This document shows, piece after piece, positions 1 through 10,090 of a DNA stretch of 64,000 nt. Under the pieces are notes generated by a model that saw only the letters and a program-made list of their open reading frames with translations, searched no databases and was not told the DNA's origin. Position 1 is the first letter of the stretch; the number at the start of each line of letters is the position of its first letter. The translations under genes and the position numbers were made by a program. The DNA comes from Adiantum capillus-veneris (lineage: Eukaryota; Streptophyta; Polypodiopsida; Polypodiales; Pteridaceae). The DNA is taken from contig CM043966.1 of NCBI GenBank assembly GCA_014529385.2, positions 104,605,087 to 104,669,086 of the forward strand, read 5' to 3'.

Positions 1-15
1 CAAATTTGATCATGA

Positions 16-1119
16 ATGCAAAGAAAGAAAAGCACAAATGGAACGCAGACACGCAGAAAGAAAAGCAGAAATGGATCGCAGACACACAAAAGACGAAGCA
101 GAAAGAACAAAGCAAGACAAGCAAAATTTGGTCGCGAGATCAAAGCAAGGAGGGAAGAGTTCTTGCGACTCTTTTCTCAAGCTCAGGCACAGATGCAAGA
201 GATTCGGGAAAAGGAGACTCTCTCAGTCTCTTCTTCTCCAAAGCATGACACACAGGATTTGCATGATTGTGTGAAGCATAATGATGATTTGATTGACAAT
301 GACTTGCATGATAAGAACAATGATTCGCATGATGATAAGCATGATGATTTGAATGACAAGCATGATGGTTTGGATGACAAAGATAAGCATGATGATTTGC
401 ATGATCAACATGTGATTTCTCACGAGCATGATGATTTGCATGAAGATACTGTGATTGTTCACAAGGATGATGTGTTAGTGGACGCTTTTTCTAGCGAAGC
501 TAACCTCGTTATAGATTCGATCAATCACGAAGAACCGATCTTGGCTTTCGAGTCGAAGTCCAAAGAACCTCCACAGGACGATTCGATCATTCAGGAAGAA
601 CCGATCTTGGCTCTCGAGCCTAGATTCAAAGAACCCTCACAGGAAGTATTATGTGTTCACATGATTGATACGCACGCATTGTTTGAACGTTTCATTCGTG
701 ATCGTTTCCTGTATTTTAGTCAGCATCGTTATGTGATCCCTTTTCCTAGGCATGACATATTGTATGCTGAACACGTTTCTCTCATGGATGAGCACGAATG
801 TATGCGGATTTTTCATGAAAAGCTGAAAAGTATGTGTGTAAGGAAGTCACATTCCATGTCTCTTCCTTGGCATGACACAGTTTCCGAACGAGCACATGAA
901 AGTATGAGCACCAAGCATGGACATTTCCGTTGTGAATTGCCACAGTTGATTGCTCTAGATCATAAAAGAAAGATTCGATCTCATTGTTTGCATGTGTTTG
1001 ATGAACGGGTTGTCACTCCGTCTCTTTGTTCATCTACATTGCATACACAGTCTTTAGAGGAACCAAGATTTTTTCCACTCACTTTACATGGAATGGGTAT
1101 GTTCATGTTTTTGTGTTGA
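16..1119 (+). CDS. 3'-terminal ORF of element A, function unknown
   Basis: A 367-codon ORF of unrecognised function. The first 70 residues are very rich in Lys, Arg, Gln and Glu and look like a charged coiled coil. The second frame also reads as charged coiled coil up to about base 150, so a frameshift near 145-165 may have split one longer protein. DNA at about 20-90 contains a short tandem repeat. Residues about 75-145 are a low-complexity stretch of repeated His-Asp and Asp-Lys-His units, encoded by reiterated CATGATGAT-type codons. Two near-identical acidic segments follow, each containing EEPILA. The rest is unremarkable and rich in His. Its place just before the polypurine tract is where some plant LTR elements carry an extra or env-position ORF. 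No homology is claimed. Confidence 0.45.
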   Translation: MQRKKSTNGTQTRRKKSRNGSQTHKRRSRKNKARQAKFGREIKARREEFLRLFSQAQAQMQEIREKETLSVSSSPKHDTQDLHDCVKHNDDLIDNDLHDKNNDSHDDKHDDLNDKHDGLDDKDKHDDLHDQHVISHEHDDLHEDTVIVHKDDVLVDAFSSEANLVIDSINHEEPILAFESKSKEPPQDDSIIQEEPILALEPRFKEPSQEVLCVHMIDTHALFERFIRDRFLYFSQHRYVIPFPRHDILYAEHVSLMDEHECMRIFHEKLKSMCVRKSHSMSLPWHDTVSERAHESMSTKHGHFRCELPQLIALDHKRKIRSHCLHVFDERVVTPSLCSSTLHTQSLEEPRFFPLTLHGMGMFMFLC

Positions 1120-1389
1120 AAATGGTTTCGAAAATTTTCAGCCATGGAGATTCTTGAAGAAGGAAGAAGCATGACTATCAACCAACTTGAAGCATTGAAG
1201 GAGCCACACAAGACTTTTGTGTCGTTTTCGGCGCGGCCCAAAGAAGCAAGCAATGCAGACCTTTATGAAGTTCAAGTACTGCAAGACCCACGCATCAGAG
1301 TGGGCCGGCGAAGAGTCCCTTCCAGGATTTCAGATGCTGTTGGCGCTCTCCCTCGACACCATACAGTTCATTACCAGTACCTCACTTTG

Positions 1390-1401
1390 AAAAGGAGGGG
1401 A
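1390..1401 (+). other. Polypurine tract of element A
   Basis: A purine run (AAAAGGAGGGGA) lies immediately upstream of the LTR start TGTCACGTG. This is the expected position of the plus-strand primer of an LTR retrotransposon, and it fixes both the orientation and the 5' edge of the LTR. Confidence 0.75.
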
Positions 1402-2584
1402 TGTCACGTGACACATCCAACCCTATGTGTCCGTGGACAAGCTACAGCATGATCAAGGTTCAGTCAAGTCAAGTCAGTCTAGATTTAGAAGTGATCTGGC
1501 ACTTTTGTGAGTCTATTCGTAGACCGTGCATGCCGAGTCACTTAGCATAGATGCATATCCTCTGGTTGCACACAGCATGATCATCAGTATTCCCTTCAGA
1601 ATCCATCAGATTCAGTCAGGGGAATTTTCCATTGCATTTAGCCTATTTTCCCTATTTTTGGTATTTTTCACTTATTATTTTTAAGTGACTTTCCAACAAA
1701 AGTAGGTAGGGCAATTTTGCTAAGTTAATATATAAGCAAACCCAAGTTAGCACTTTCTAGCAAAAGAGGCAACAGGAGCTCCCGCTCAACAGGCACCTTC
1801 TCAGCAAGAACCCATCAAAACCTTGGCGTTTTGGTGTTCCCTCATCGCCCACAACCTCAGCACCCTAGCGTTTTCTGTTCCTAGCAGTTTCCCACCGCAT
1901 CAAGCACCAAGCCTTGGCGTTTCCAGCTTTCCCAAGATCGCCACAACACCAGATCCTTAGCGGTTGCATCAACATGCACTAACGCCAACAGCAGACCCTC
2001 AAGGACCAGCGTTTTTCATTAACGCTCAGCAGTCAGCCAGCGTTTTTGGTTTTCAGCCTTAGCGACAGCAGAACAGCAGCGTTTTTCAGCAGTCTCCATA
2101 GCAACAGATTCATCCCTAGTTGGATGCAGAAGAACCCCCATTTTCAGCCATAGAAACGCAGCCAAAACAGTCATTTTCAGCCACCCAAAACAGCCCAAAG
2201 ATTTGCAGATTTTCAGCAGTTAGAAGACCACAGATTTCAGCCCTAAAGTCGTCGTCGTCATCGGCATAGTCCCAAGTTGCATCAGTCCATTGCATCCGCA
2301 TTGTACCACTTTGTGCAATCAATAAGTAGACCACTCTCGCCGACGAGAGTGGGGCCTTCGGAGGAGGGTTTTACAACGTCTCTGGTGTCGTATCTCTCTT
2401 CTCTCTCTATCTCTCAGTCTCATTCATTTACACGCACAGTGTCCATTCACTTTGTTTGTGATCATAGCATTCTCTCATTAAGAACGGAAGGCTCTACCTT
2501 CCATAAGAACAAAAGGAACCTTGAGCACAGTTCGGAGCACTCATCTTGAGCAAAGCGTAGACAATCATTCCGCTGCACCTAACA
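1402..2584 (+). repeat. 3' LTR of element A (about 1.18 kb)
   Basis: The LTR starts TGTCACGTGACAC and ends near CCTAACA. A second copy of the same sequence lies at 36251-37416, which sets both ends. It contains a TATA-like AATATATAAGC near 1725, several AGCGTTTT-type repeats in the middle, and a CT-rich stretch near 2395-2420. Immediately downstream, from about 2590, LINE sequence is in mid-ORF, so element A inserted into a LINE. The last few bases of the LTR are uncertain. Confidence 0.8.
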
Positions 2585-3885
2585 CTACAGGAGATGGGAG
2601 TGCCCATTGAGTTTATTTGGGGGATCATGGCTCTATACAGATCAGTGGTGGGACGTGTACGTACTCCAAAGGGGATATCTGATTTAGTTCACTCCACTAT
2701 TGGAGTGAAACAAGGTTGTCCATTGTCTCCCACTCTTTTTGATATGTATATAGATGAAGTTTCTGATTACATTGACAGAGAGGGCGACAGAGGTGCCCAA
2801 CTGGCAGGGAGAAGGATTCCATTGTTGTTATATGCTAATGATATTGTGCTGATCTCTGACTCACCAGAGGGTATGCAGCAACATTTGGATGCATTGCATA
2901 GCTTTGCATAGAATAGTGGATTGTCTGTAAACCTTGGTAAAATCAAGGTTATGGTGTTTAACACCACACGGCAGTGGATCAGGAGATCAACACCTACATT
3001 CACTTATGGTCATGATAATGTGGAGTACACAGATGCATACACTTATCTTGAGGTAGTCTTCACTGGGCCAAAGTTTCTTTTGAAGAGAGGAGCAAAGACT
3101 AGACTGACCACAAAGTATACGGCCTTGGGAGGATTGCAGAGGATGTGTTCGCAAGTTCAGTTCCAAGAACCCCGAATAAAGCTCTAGCTCTTTGATACCT
3201 TGGTAGCTTCAGCTATGCTCTATGGGGTTCGTCTTTGGGGACCCTTTGTGGATCATGATGGGTGGAGAGGTATGGAGAAGCCCTTTGTATCTATGATCTC
3301 TCAGTTGATTGGAGCCAAGGCCTCCGTGCCACATGAGATCATTAGAGCGGAGTTAGCATCCCCCCCTATGGAGATAGAGACGCTTACAAGATCAGTCTCC
3401 TTTACACACAACTTATGGAATACTACCACAGACAGATATGCCACATTGGCCCTTGAGTCCTCCACACAGTTAGCTTTACAAGGGGACACATCATGCTACT
3501 ATGCGCAGATGTCATCATGGTTTCAGATACATGGCTTCAACATGGACAGCTTGCCTCCCTTCCAGTACTCCCTTGATGCACCATCATTGTCTCTTACACA
3601 CGTGGAGATTACTAGACTCATTCGCCAGAACCTGACCCACTTGGACACCAGGAGGACATGGATAGAGCCGACACAGGAGTTGGATACGAAGATTGCTTTA
3701 TATAGGGAGCATCTTCTCCAACTCACAGGGGATGGGTTTGTGATTCAACCCAGCTATATGGATACACATCTATCTCATGGTGTGCCATTGGTCAGATACG
3801 GACATCTTCACACCAGCTTGAGATTGAGCCATTCAGAGGGATACCAGCAGCTAACAGGATATGCCACCTATGCCATACAGAGCAA
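2585..3885 (+). pseudogene. LINE ORF2 fragment, copy A (RT to C-terminal domain)
   Basis: Part of the reverse transcriptase and downstream region of a non-LTR retrotransposon. One frame runs through 2594-2911, 2921-3187 and 3200 onward, broken only by two TAG stops at about 2909 and 3185. Readable motifs are GVKQGCPLSPTLF (RT block) and YANDIVLIS at the active site, where the usual second residue of the YADD box is Asp. The Asn here would inactivate the enzyme. Its 5' end is cut by element A. Its 3' end is lost near 3885, before the Cys/His motif seen in copy C. It is clearly the same family as copies B and C and is non-functional. Confidence 0.88.
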
Positions 3886-5158
3886 TCTTTGTGTTCCTTG
3901 TGACCTAGGTGATGCAATGAAGACCGAAAGCTTCATACATCACGAGCATAACATAGACTTTGTAAAAAGCATTAACCATCCCCGACCTCAGTCCCAAGGC
4001 CTCAAACACCTTCGAAGGTGGAGAGAGCTAGCGGGGAATGAGGGAAGAAGAGGAAGAAGAATCATTCAAAGGAGAAAGAAATAGTTCCTCACTTATCATC
4101 ACTCGTCTTGCTTAGCATAGCATAATGACATAGTAATGAAGATAGAGACGATGGCAAGATTAAGCATTGAAGCATGGCTCTTGGTTGGATTTGCATTCCA
4201 TAGCCAAGAGTGTTGGTGTAGGCTCTCAACTTCTCAACAAGCTTGGAGAAGGAGATGGAATTCTTGCACTTTCACCAAGTGAGAATGGTGTGAAAAATGA
4301 GTGTGTGAGAGAGTGTATACCAAGCTTGAAGCTCATTGGACCCCTCTAAGCCTAGCCAATCACATGCACAATGCATTTCAAGCTACAAGGGTAGTCTTTG
4401 GACAAGTGTCCGTCTTACCCCTTTGAGAGAGAGAGCTTGAAAATATCTAGGTATTTGTTGAATTGAACTAGAAGCTCATTGGACCCCTCTTGAACCCAAC
4501 CAATAGGATTCAAGCACCCCATGTGGCTAAGCAAAGGAAGATTCTGACGTGTCCATGTGCCCCTTGAGAAAGGGGGCGCCCTTTGGGTGAGTGGGAGGTT
4601 AAGTCAAAGATTCCGCTAATTTTGGGGCTTTCCCCCTCCTTTGTAGAGTCTCTTTTTTTACTCAAGCACCTTACCTCCCATGCATGAGAAGCTTCTCAAG
4701 CACCTTACTCATCAAGCATGACAAGCACCTCAAGCACCTTAGTCAGCAAGCACGACAAGCACCTCAAGCACCTTAGTCAACAAGCACGACAAGCACCTCA
4801 AGCTTGGGCCGGGTTCCCACCTCAAGCACAGCCCTAGCTTGCCTAAGGTCTTTTGCCTAAGGTCTAAGGACTTTTAACACTAACCTTTGAAGGTCTTTAA
4901 TGAAGCTAACCTTAAGGTCTTTTAAGCTCCATTAGATGCACGTTGCTCTTTGATAGACTACCTCCTTTTGGACCCCTATTGAGATGTAACCATCTCTCCT
5001 TTTGGTCCCCTGCTGAGATAAGTCTAGAAGCGCTTATTGCACATTGCTCTTTCGTAGACCGTCTCCTTTTGGACCCCTATTGAGATGCAACCATTTCTCC
5101 TTTTGGTCCCATGCTGAGATAGGTCTAGAAGCACATATCTATGTCCTAACTCTTGTTC
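3886..5158. other. Unassigned, tandem-repeat-bearing region
   Basis: No gene seen. The phrase AGAAGCTCATTGGACCCCTC or a close variant occurs twice (about 4330 and 4472). A degenerate tandem repeat built on CAAGCACCT covers about 4680-4803, and a 101-bp tandem duplication covers 4938-5135. The repeats and short gene-like words suggest decayed transposon DNA of an unidentified family. Confidence 0.4.
4938..5135. repeat. 101-bp tandem duplication
   Basis: Two head-to-tail copies start with GCACGTTGCTCTT (4938) and GCACATTGCTCTT (5039). Each contains CTCCTTTTGGACCCCTATTG and a GGTCTAGAAGC-type end. The copies differ at only a few positions. Confidence 0.8.
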
Positions 5159-5795
5159 TGTAACAAACTTGGATAATAAAAGTCAAGATTCTACCGCAAC
5201 ACAGCAGAGATTCACTTCAAAACAGTTCACAGTTCACAATTGATTCGACACGGCCCGGCGGAGTTCCGTGCCTAGAGATATTGGCCCCGAAGACTGGCGC
5301 CCCTTTCGGTATTTCTTTTTGTATTAATCTGCAACTCAAAGTACAAGGGAGTGAGAGCGTCTCACTCTCAGACTCCGCGTCCAGATGCTCTGAGAAGTGG
5401 GAGCCTAAGCCACACTTATAAAGGTTTACAAGGGATGCCAAAAGCAAAGCCCCAAAAGCTACCCATAAAAGCATTCAAAAATAATGTCATTCAAGCAACT
5501 CAAAATAAAGCAATTTTTCCCCAAAAGCTCTCTCTCTCTTTTGCGTAGAAATCAGCCTTACAATTGCGTAGGAAAAAGCAGTAGTTTCATACGGCAGTGC
5601 CACGTCAGCAGTCCGTACGACTTCCGTGTTTTCCGCCACTATTTCCGGGAAATCCGTACGGTAGTGCCACGTCAGCCCTAGACAGCATGAATTTCGGAAA
5701 TCTGCAGCCATAGCCACATCAGCATTTCAGCCAACCAGAGCGGGTGTGTGTACAGTCTGCAACCCTAGAGATATGCCACGTCACTAGTTTGTGAC
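5159..5795 (-). repeat. 3' LTR of element B
   Basis: On the plus strand it reads TGTAACAAACTTGGA to TAGTTTGTGACA. It shares long blocks with 7098-7644, 34480-35054 and, in the opposite orientation, 27267-27809. It carries the shared GGCGCCCCTTTCGGTATTTC block near 5297-5320. Confidence 0.85.
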
Positions 5796-5832
5796 ATGTT
5801 CCCCTTTTATCTTCCCATATTAAATGATCAAT

Positions 5833-7034
5833 TTAATATGAGAAAATCATTTGGTAAAGTGAGATATTATATTTTATGATAGAAGAGATTGGTAGAAAAG
5901 AGTCCCAAAATCTCTCGCAATAAGCGTCCAAAGAATCTCCCTTGGTCATCCGAAGATGGTTCCAAGCGGTATCCCGTTCGTACTCCCAAGTCAGCCAAGC
6001 AAATAGAAAGAGCCTTTTGAATTTCAACCACTTGACTTGAGCTTCCTTCCTGAGAAGAAGAGTGGACCACCATGTTCGAGCATTGTCTTTAAGAAACGAT
6101 GCAACCCTCCTAATCTTCGAGTGCTCTGAGTAGTGCCCTCCAGAGAAGGCTATGTCAAACTACTGTATGAAGGCCAAAGCCCTCAGAGCATCCCGGAACC
6201 CAGAAAAGGATTCAAATTTTATCGATTGTCCACCTCTTTGAATTCTTTTGCTTTCTTGCTTTTGTCCTCGAGGAAGTCATATTGGTTGGCTCTGTAAAAA
6301 TGCTTCTTCTTTGCATAAAACATATGGTCATCGGAGTTCGAACTATCAGAGAAAGACTCCTCTGTAGAACTGTCAGAAATTGGGCAAAATCTGGGTTTCT
6401 TTGCCTTTTACTTGCCCTTTCCAAAGCTTTGCTTTTTGCTTCGCTTTTTGCCTTTTCTGTCCTCCTCCCTTGAGTCAGAAGAGCTAGAAGAACTGTCAGA
6501 AGAAGAAGAAGAAGAAGCTCTAAGTAGTCCTTCAAATGCTACACGCTTCTTCTGCTTTCTTGTAGATGCGAAAGAAGATTGACGGCCCAAATAACCAAAA
6601 GAAGATTGACGGCCCAAATAACCAGGGTAGTCAATCCCCTTCTTGCGCTTTCTCACTTGCTTTTTGGATTAGTTGTTCGCGTCCAAAAGCCGACTGATCT
6701 GTGTCTGAACCACCTCTTGTAATTCTTGTTCTGTTAACATTCTTGGAGAAGAAGGTTTCTTGATTGCCAGTTTGATGGGAGGTTCTGTGACTTTCTGCCA
6801 CTGGGTGTGCACTTCTGCGATGGATTGCTGAGACAAAAAAATTTGCAAACTTAGGATCCTTCGCAAATTTGCACTCGTCAACCTACTATCACCGTTCCAT
6901 CTCTTTGAAGTTCGTACTGAGTTAGGCCAAGGTGGCCCGTACTCTTCCTCTGTTAATTCGGTTGAATCTTCTTCGTGATCTCCTCCCGCATCAGCAGATG
7001 CAGAAGAAGTCGATTGATTCTTCTTGGGATCCAT
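5833..7034 (-). pseudogene. gag pseudogene of element B
   Basis: The reading begins at an ATG at 7034 with MDPKKNQSTSSASADAGG, an acidic N-terminus, and runs to a stop at 6669. A Ser-rich and basic segment (6656-6408) and a capsid-like piece (6073-5833, containing ARTWWST-type sequence in degraded form) follow in shifted frames. The order matches the better gag copies at 28.3-29.2 and 36.0-39.2 kb. The C-terminal Cys/His zinc knuckle present in those copies is missing, and the sequence passes directly into the polypurine tract. Gag normally forms the virus-like particle. This copy is frameshifted and deleted. Confidence 0.7.
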
Positions 7035-7084
7035 AAGTGCATGAGAAAAGGACCAAATTTCCCGGTAGAAGAGGAATCGGCCGC

Positions 7085-7096
7085 GCTTTGATACCA
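7085..7096 (-). other. tRNA-Met primer-binding site of element B
   Basis: The minus strand reads TGGTATCAAAGC one base after the 5' LTR. It differs by one base from the TGGTATCAGAGC seen in other elements in this window and matches the 3' end of plant initiator tRNA-Met. Confidence 0.85.
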
Positions 7097-7097
7097 C

Positions 7098-7644
7098 TGT
7101 AACAAACTTGGACACCTCAAGTCAAGATTCTGCCGCGACACGGCAGAGATTCACTTTAAAACAGTTCACAAAAGACGACACGGCCCGGCATAGTTCCGTG
7201 CCAAGAGGTATTGGCCCCAAAGACTAGCGCCCCTTTCGCTATTTCTTTTTATATTAATTATGTGTGCAAAGTACAAGAGAGTCCGCGGGAACTCACACTC
7301 ACACTCTGCGTCCAAATGCTCTGAGTAATGAGGCCCAAAAGATTTATTTATTCTTACAAGGGATGCCCAAAAGCAGAGCCCCAAAAAGTTTAAACTCAAA
7401 AGCTTCTTAACTCAATAGCGACTATAACCCCAAAGCGCCAAAATCAACCAGCGTGGTTTCTGAAAATCCGTACACACTGCCACGTCAGCAAGTCAGAGCT
7501 TTTTGCGGAGAATCTGCTACGTTGGCAATCAACGAAATTTGCGGACGTCCGTACAGTTTGCCACGTCAGCCTGTCGGCACATTTCACAGTCTGCTGCCAA
7601 CAGGGTGTGTGTCTGGGGAACTGCCACAGCACCAGCTTGTGACA
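7098..7644 (-). repeat. 5' LTR of element B
   Basis: The plus strand starts TGTAACAAACTTGGACACC and ends CACCAGCTTGTGACA. It is about 90 bp shorter than the partner LTR at 5159-5795, so the pair has diverged by indels as well as substitutions. Confidence 0.85.
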
Positions 7645-9121
7645 TTCTTTCCAATGATTTTTTTTTACATTTTGGGACCCTCGTTTTGAAGTTGCAAATG
7701 GCCGGACATTGTATGGCAAGTGTGAAACGGCCGATGGCCAAGAGTTTCACCCGCAGTCGGGAAGGGCAGGTCACACGAGTTGGTCGTGCCAATCGGCACT
7801 GGAATCCGAGCAGTAAAAGGGTGTCTAGGCTCAATTCAAAGTCATTTAGGCCCCTCGCTACACTTAATAAGTCAGTGGATACTAGGGAATGGACTCAAAA
7901 GAGGCAAACTGGACACATGGCGGCGCCAAAGAGACTTGCCAAGTCTGCAAGAAGAGGGGGCGCCCAAAATTGAAGTGGGGGGCTGATTTTTGTTCATAAT
8001 TGTGCTACAGTGTGTGAGTAGTGGGTGCAAGTGCTCACAGCTTTAATGGAAATCTTGCCTTCTCCCTAACTCTATGTAGAAAGAAGATTTGCTCTCGTGC
8101 ATCTCTCTCTCCTCTTTGCACATATGGTAATGCCCCTCTAGTTGGGCTTCTCAGATGACCATGTACAGTTATGGGGGTTTTATGCGTGTTTGCCAAGGCA
8201 ACAGCCTTCTGTACAGGAACCGGATTAGCTAATTGCTAATCGGAGATGCACAGTTCTATCGCAAAGGAGTGCGAAAACAAAGAGTTTTCTCGCATGATAA
8301 CGCGTCCGATTTGAAAGGGAATTGTCCCATCGCGTACGCGAGCCTCAGAGACACACGTAGACGTGTTCGCTCCACCCAAAATGATGCGAAACAGAAAATT
8401 ACAGCCTGCTGTGTTTTCCTGCAAGTTTAGGGTTTCACACCTGAACGGCAAGATATCGCTAGGGGAGCCTCGAGAAGGCCTTGGGTGCTTGAACAGGACA
8501 ATTTAGAGAGATTTACCTCTAGAAATCTCGTCTAATTGAAGGGACAAGTGACCCTACAGGTCCAGAAAAGTGATCGGCACGCAAATCGGAGCACAAAACG
8601 GAGAATTGCCGCTGCTTGTAATTTTTTGCAAGTTTTTGGTTTTGGCCAGTTTTGATGCCTACAGGTGCCAGGAGCTTCGGGGAAGCTAGGGAATCACTAA
8701 ACATGTGTTTTGGCACAAATTGGAAGCCAAAAACAAAGATTTCAGCGTGCTGTAATTTCTCGCCAGGTTTTGCAAAGTGCTCTAAAGTGCGTGGAAAGTC
8801 AATGTTTACTTGAGATTTTGTTCGTGGAGACTTCTACTGTGGTTATGCTGCCGAAATCGGGTTAGAGTAGAGGAATTTTAGCGCGATAAAAGTGGGACAG
8901 CTTGTAGAAGTTTACAGGTTCTTCTCAAGTATAATAAGAATAAAGAAATACCGAGAGGGAAGCCAATCTTTGGGGCCAACAGGGTGTCGTTGTCTTCTTG
9001 GTAGCGCTCTAGATGCCAGGCCGTGGTTTGTCTTGAAGTGTTGAATTCCAGTCACAGGCTTATTCGTGAAGTTCCTTTGTGTCGTAAAGTTACAGCAAAG
9101 CTTCGGGTGAAAGCCTACGTC
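7645..9121 (+). repeat. LTR-like direct repeat of element D, left copy
   Basis: About 1.45 kb matching 10130-11571 almost throughout, from TGGGACCCTCGTTTTGAAG to AAGCCTACGTCTACCG. It carries an AATAAA followed by the AAATACCGAGAGGG block near 8940, the same position-specific block as in LTRs of B and E. The left end abuts the LTR of element B, and the terminal bases are not defined. Confidence 0.75.
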
Positions 9122-9219
9122 TACCGCCCTATGGGCAGTTTTCATGGTTCCATTACTGAGATAGAATCACTACCGCCCTATGGGCAGTTTTCATGGTTCC
9201 ATTACCGAGATAGAATCAC
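9122..9219. repeat. 49-bp tandem duplication
   Basis: Two nearly perfect 49-bp units start TACCGCCCTATGGGCAG, exactly at the right edge of the left D repeat. They differ by one base near position 38 of the unit. The next part of the D interior follows. Confidence 0.9.
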
Positions 9220-9637
9220 TTTTTCCTCCAGAAGTGAGCCTCGGTTGGTTTTTGAGAAAAGACACAAAGCACAGGAACTTGGAATTACACTATGGCTGAC
9301 ACGACGGATGACACCAGGGAAGAGGGTTACTCTTTACAGGACAGACAAGAAATTCCGCATGTTCCTACATAACCTTTTCAACTTTCGCCCTGCCAAAAAG
9401 TGGTCAAATTAGGGGTGATTTTTTGCTGCGTTTTTAGGGTTTGCAAGTATGAACCAAGATGAGATAGAGAGAGATCTCACGGTGGTGGACTAGCCACAGG
9501 ATCTCCTGTGAGAGTGTTGTGGATCTGCCAGGTGGCACGCTGCTCGCCGATTCTATGAGGCGATTGCTTGGATTCTTTGACACATTGGTAAATCATCTTG
9601 AAGTTTGAGCTTACTTGGTCGTGGGTAGTACGCTACA

Positions 9638-9916
9638 GTGTTGTGGAATTATGCTCGTTTGCAGAGCCAAGAGCCTCTTGCACAGGTAAAAGGTAAGGGA
9701 CAGGTTGCAAGATGCTATTTAGTGAAGTTCAAGAACTATCCACCTATGGATGCAAAGAGGATGGAAGAGCATGAATTGTCAAAGTCACCAAATGTATTGC
9801 ACCTTTACCTTGAGGCCTTTGAGTTACAGCCAATGTATGCCCCAACCCAACGTCTACAAAGGAGGGGTAATGATAGAACTAGCACATCAAATGTACTCAT
9901 GGATTCAGTGCAATAG
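9638..9916 (+). pseudogene. Integrase C-terminal chromodomain-like remnant
   Basis: A 92-codon ORF. Residues about 25-65 contain CYLVKFKNYPPMDAKRMEEH and then an EL..SPNVLHLYLEAFE stretch. This matches the pattern of the chromodomain at the integrase C-terminus of plant chromoviruses (Ty3 group), in which an aromatic-LVK-W/F-K-x-YP core is followed by a helix ending in a Tyr-x-x-F. The expected Trp after DAK is replaced by Arg-Met here. Chromodomains are thought to direct integration to particular chromatin. Only the tail is present, with no catalytic core upstream, so it is non-functional. Confidence 0.6.
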
Positions 9917-10090
9917 CAATGTACATTGTTTGACAAAAGTATGAAGGTCCCATAAACTCATTTGTCCACATGTTTTGACAATCTTTCTTGCGGATACCTA
10001 CAATGCTAAAAGGGTGCTTACCACAGTAAATCATCTATGGCGTGTATATATGGCACACAATCAAGAAAGTTTGTGATTTTAAAAGGACGG

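Larger units (their letters stand above)
1..1401 (+). mobile_element. 3' internal part of LTR retrotransposon A
   Basis: This stretch ends in a purine run at 1390-1401 that directly abuts an LTR beginning TGTCACGTG, so it is the last part of the internal region of a plus-strand LTR retrotransposon whose 5' portion lies outside the window. It holds one 1.1-kb ORF and a shorter one at 1144-1452 that runs into the LTR. I see no reverse transcriptase, RNase H or integrase motif here. The superfamily is therefore not settled from this part. Confidence 0.7.
5159..7644 (-). mobile_element. Non-autonomous Ty3-type LTR element B, gag only
   Basis: A two-LTR element on the minus strand. Its 3' LTR is at 5159-5795 and its 5' LTR at 7098-7644. 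A primer-binding site complementary to the 3' end of initiator tRNA-Met (TGGTATCAAAGC on the minus strand) lies at 7085-7096. A polypurine run abuts the 3' LTR at 5796-5812. The interior is only about 1.3 kb and carries gag-like sequence with no protease, RT, RNase H or integrase. It would need proteins from an autonomous relative; gag-pro-RT relatives occur at 27.3-31.2 and 35.3-39.2 kb. I do not see a clean target-site duplication. Confidence 0.85.
9122..10090 (+). mobile_element. Deleted interior of Ty3-type element D
   Basis: This lies between the two 1.45-kb direct repeats. It has a 26-codon start-like ORF at 9292-9372 (MADTTDDTREEGYS...) that could be the beginning of gag, a chromodomain-like integrase tail at 9638-9916, and a purine-rich AAAAGGACGG just before the right repeat. 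At under 1 kb it cannot encode pol, so most of gag-pol has been deleted. Confidence 0.6.

Noticed and set aside
5154-7649. Perfect target-site duplication around element B
   Set aside because: Left flank TGTTC and right flank TTCTT do not match well enough; only a shifted partial match exists.
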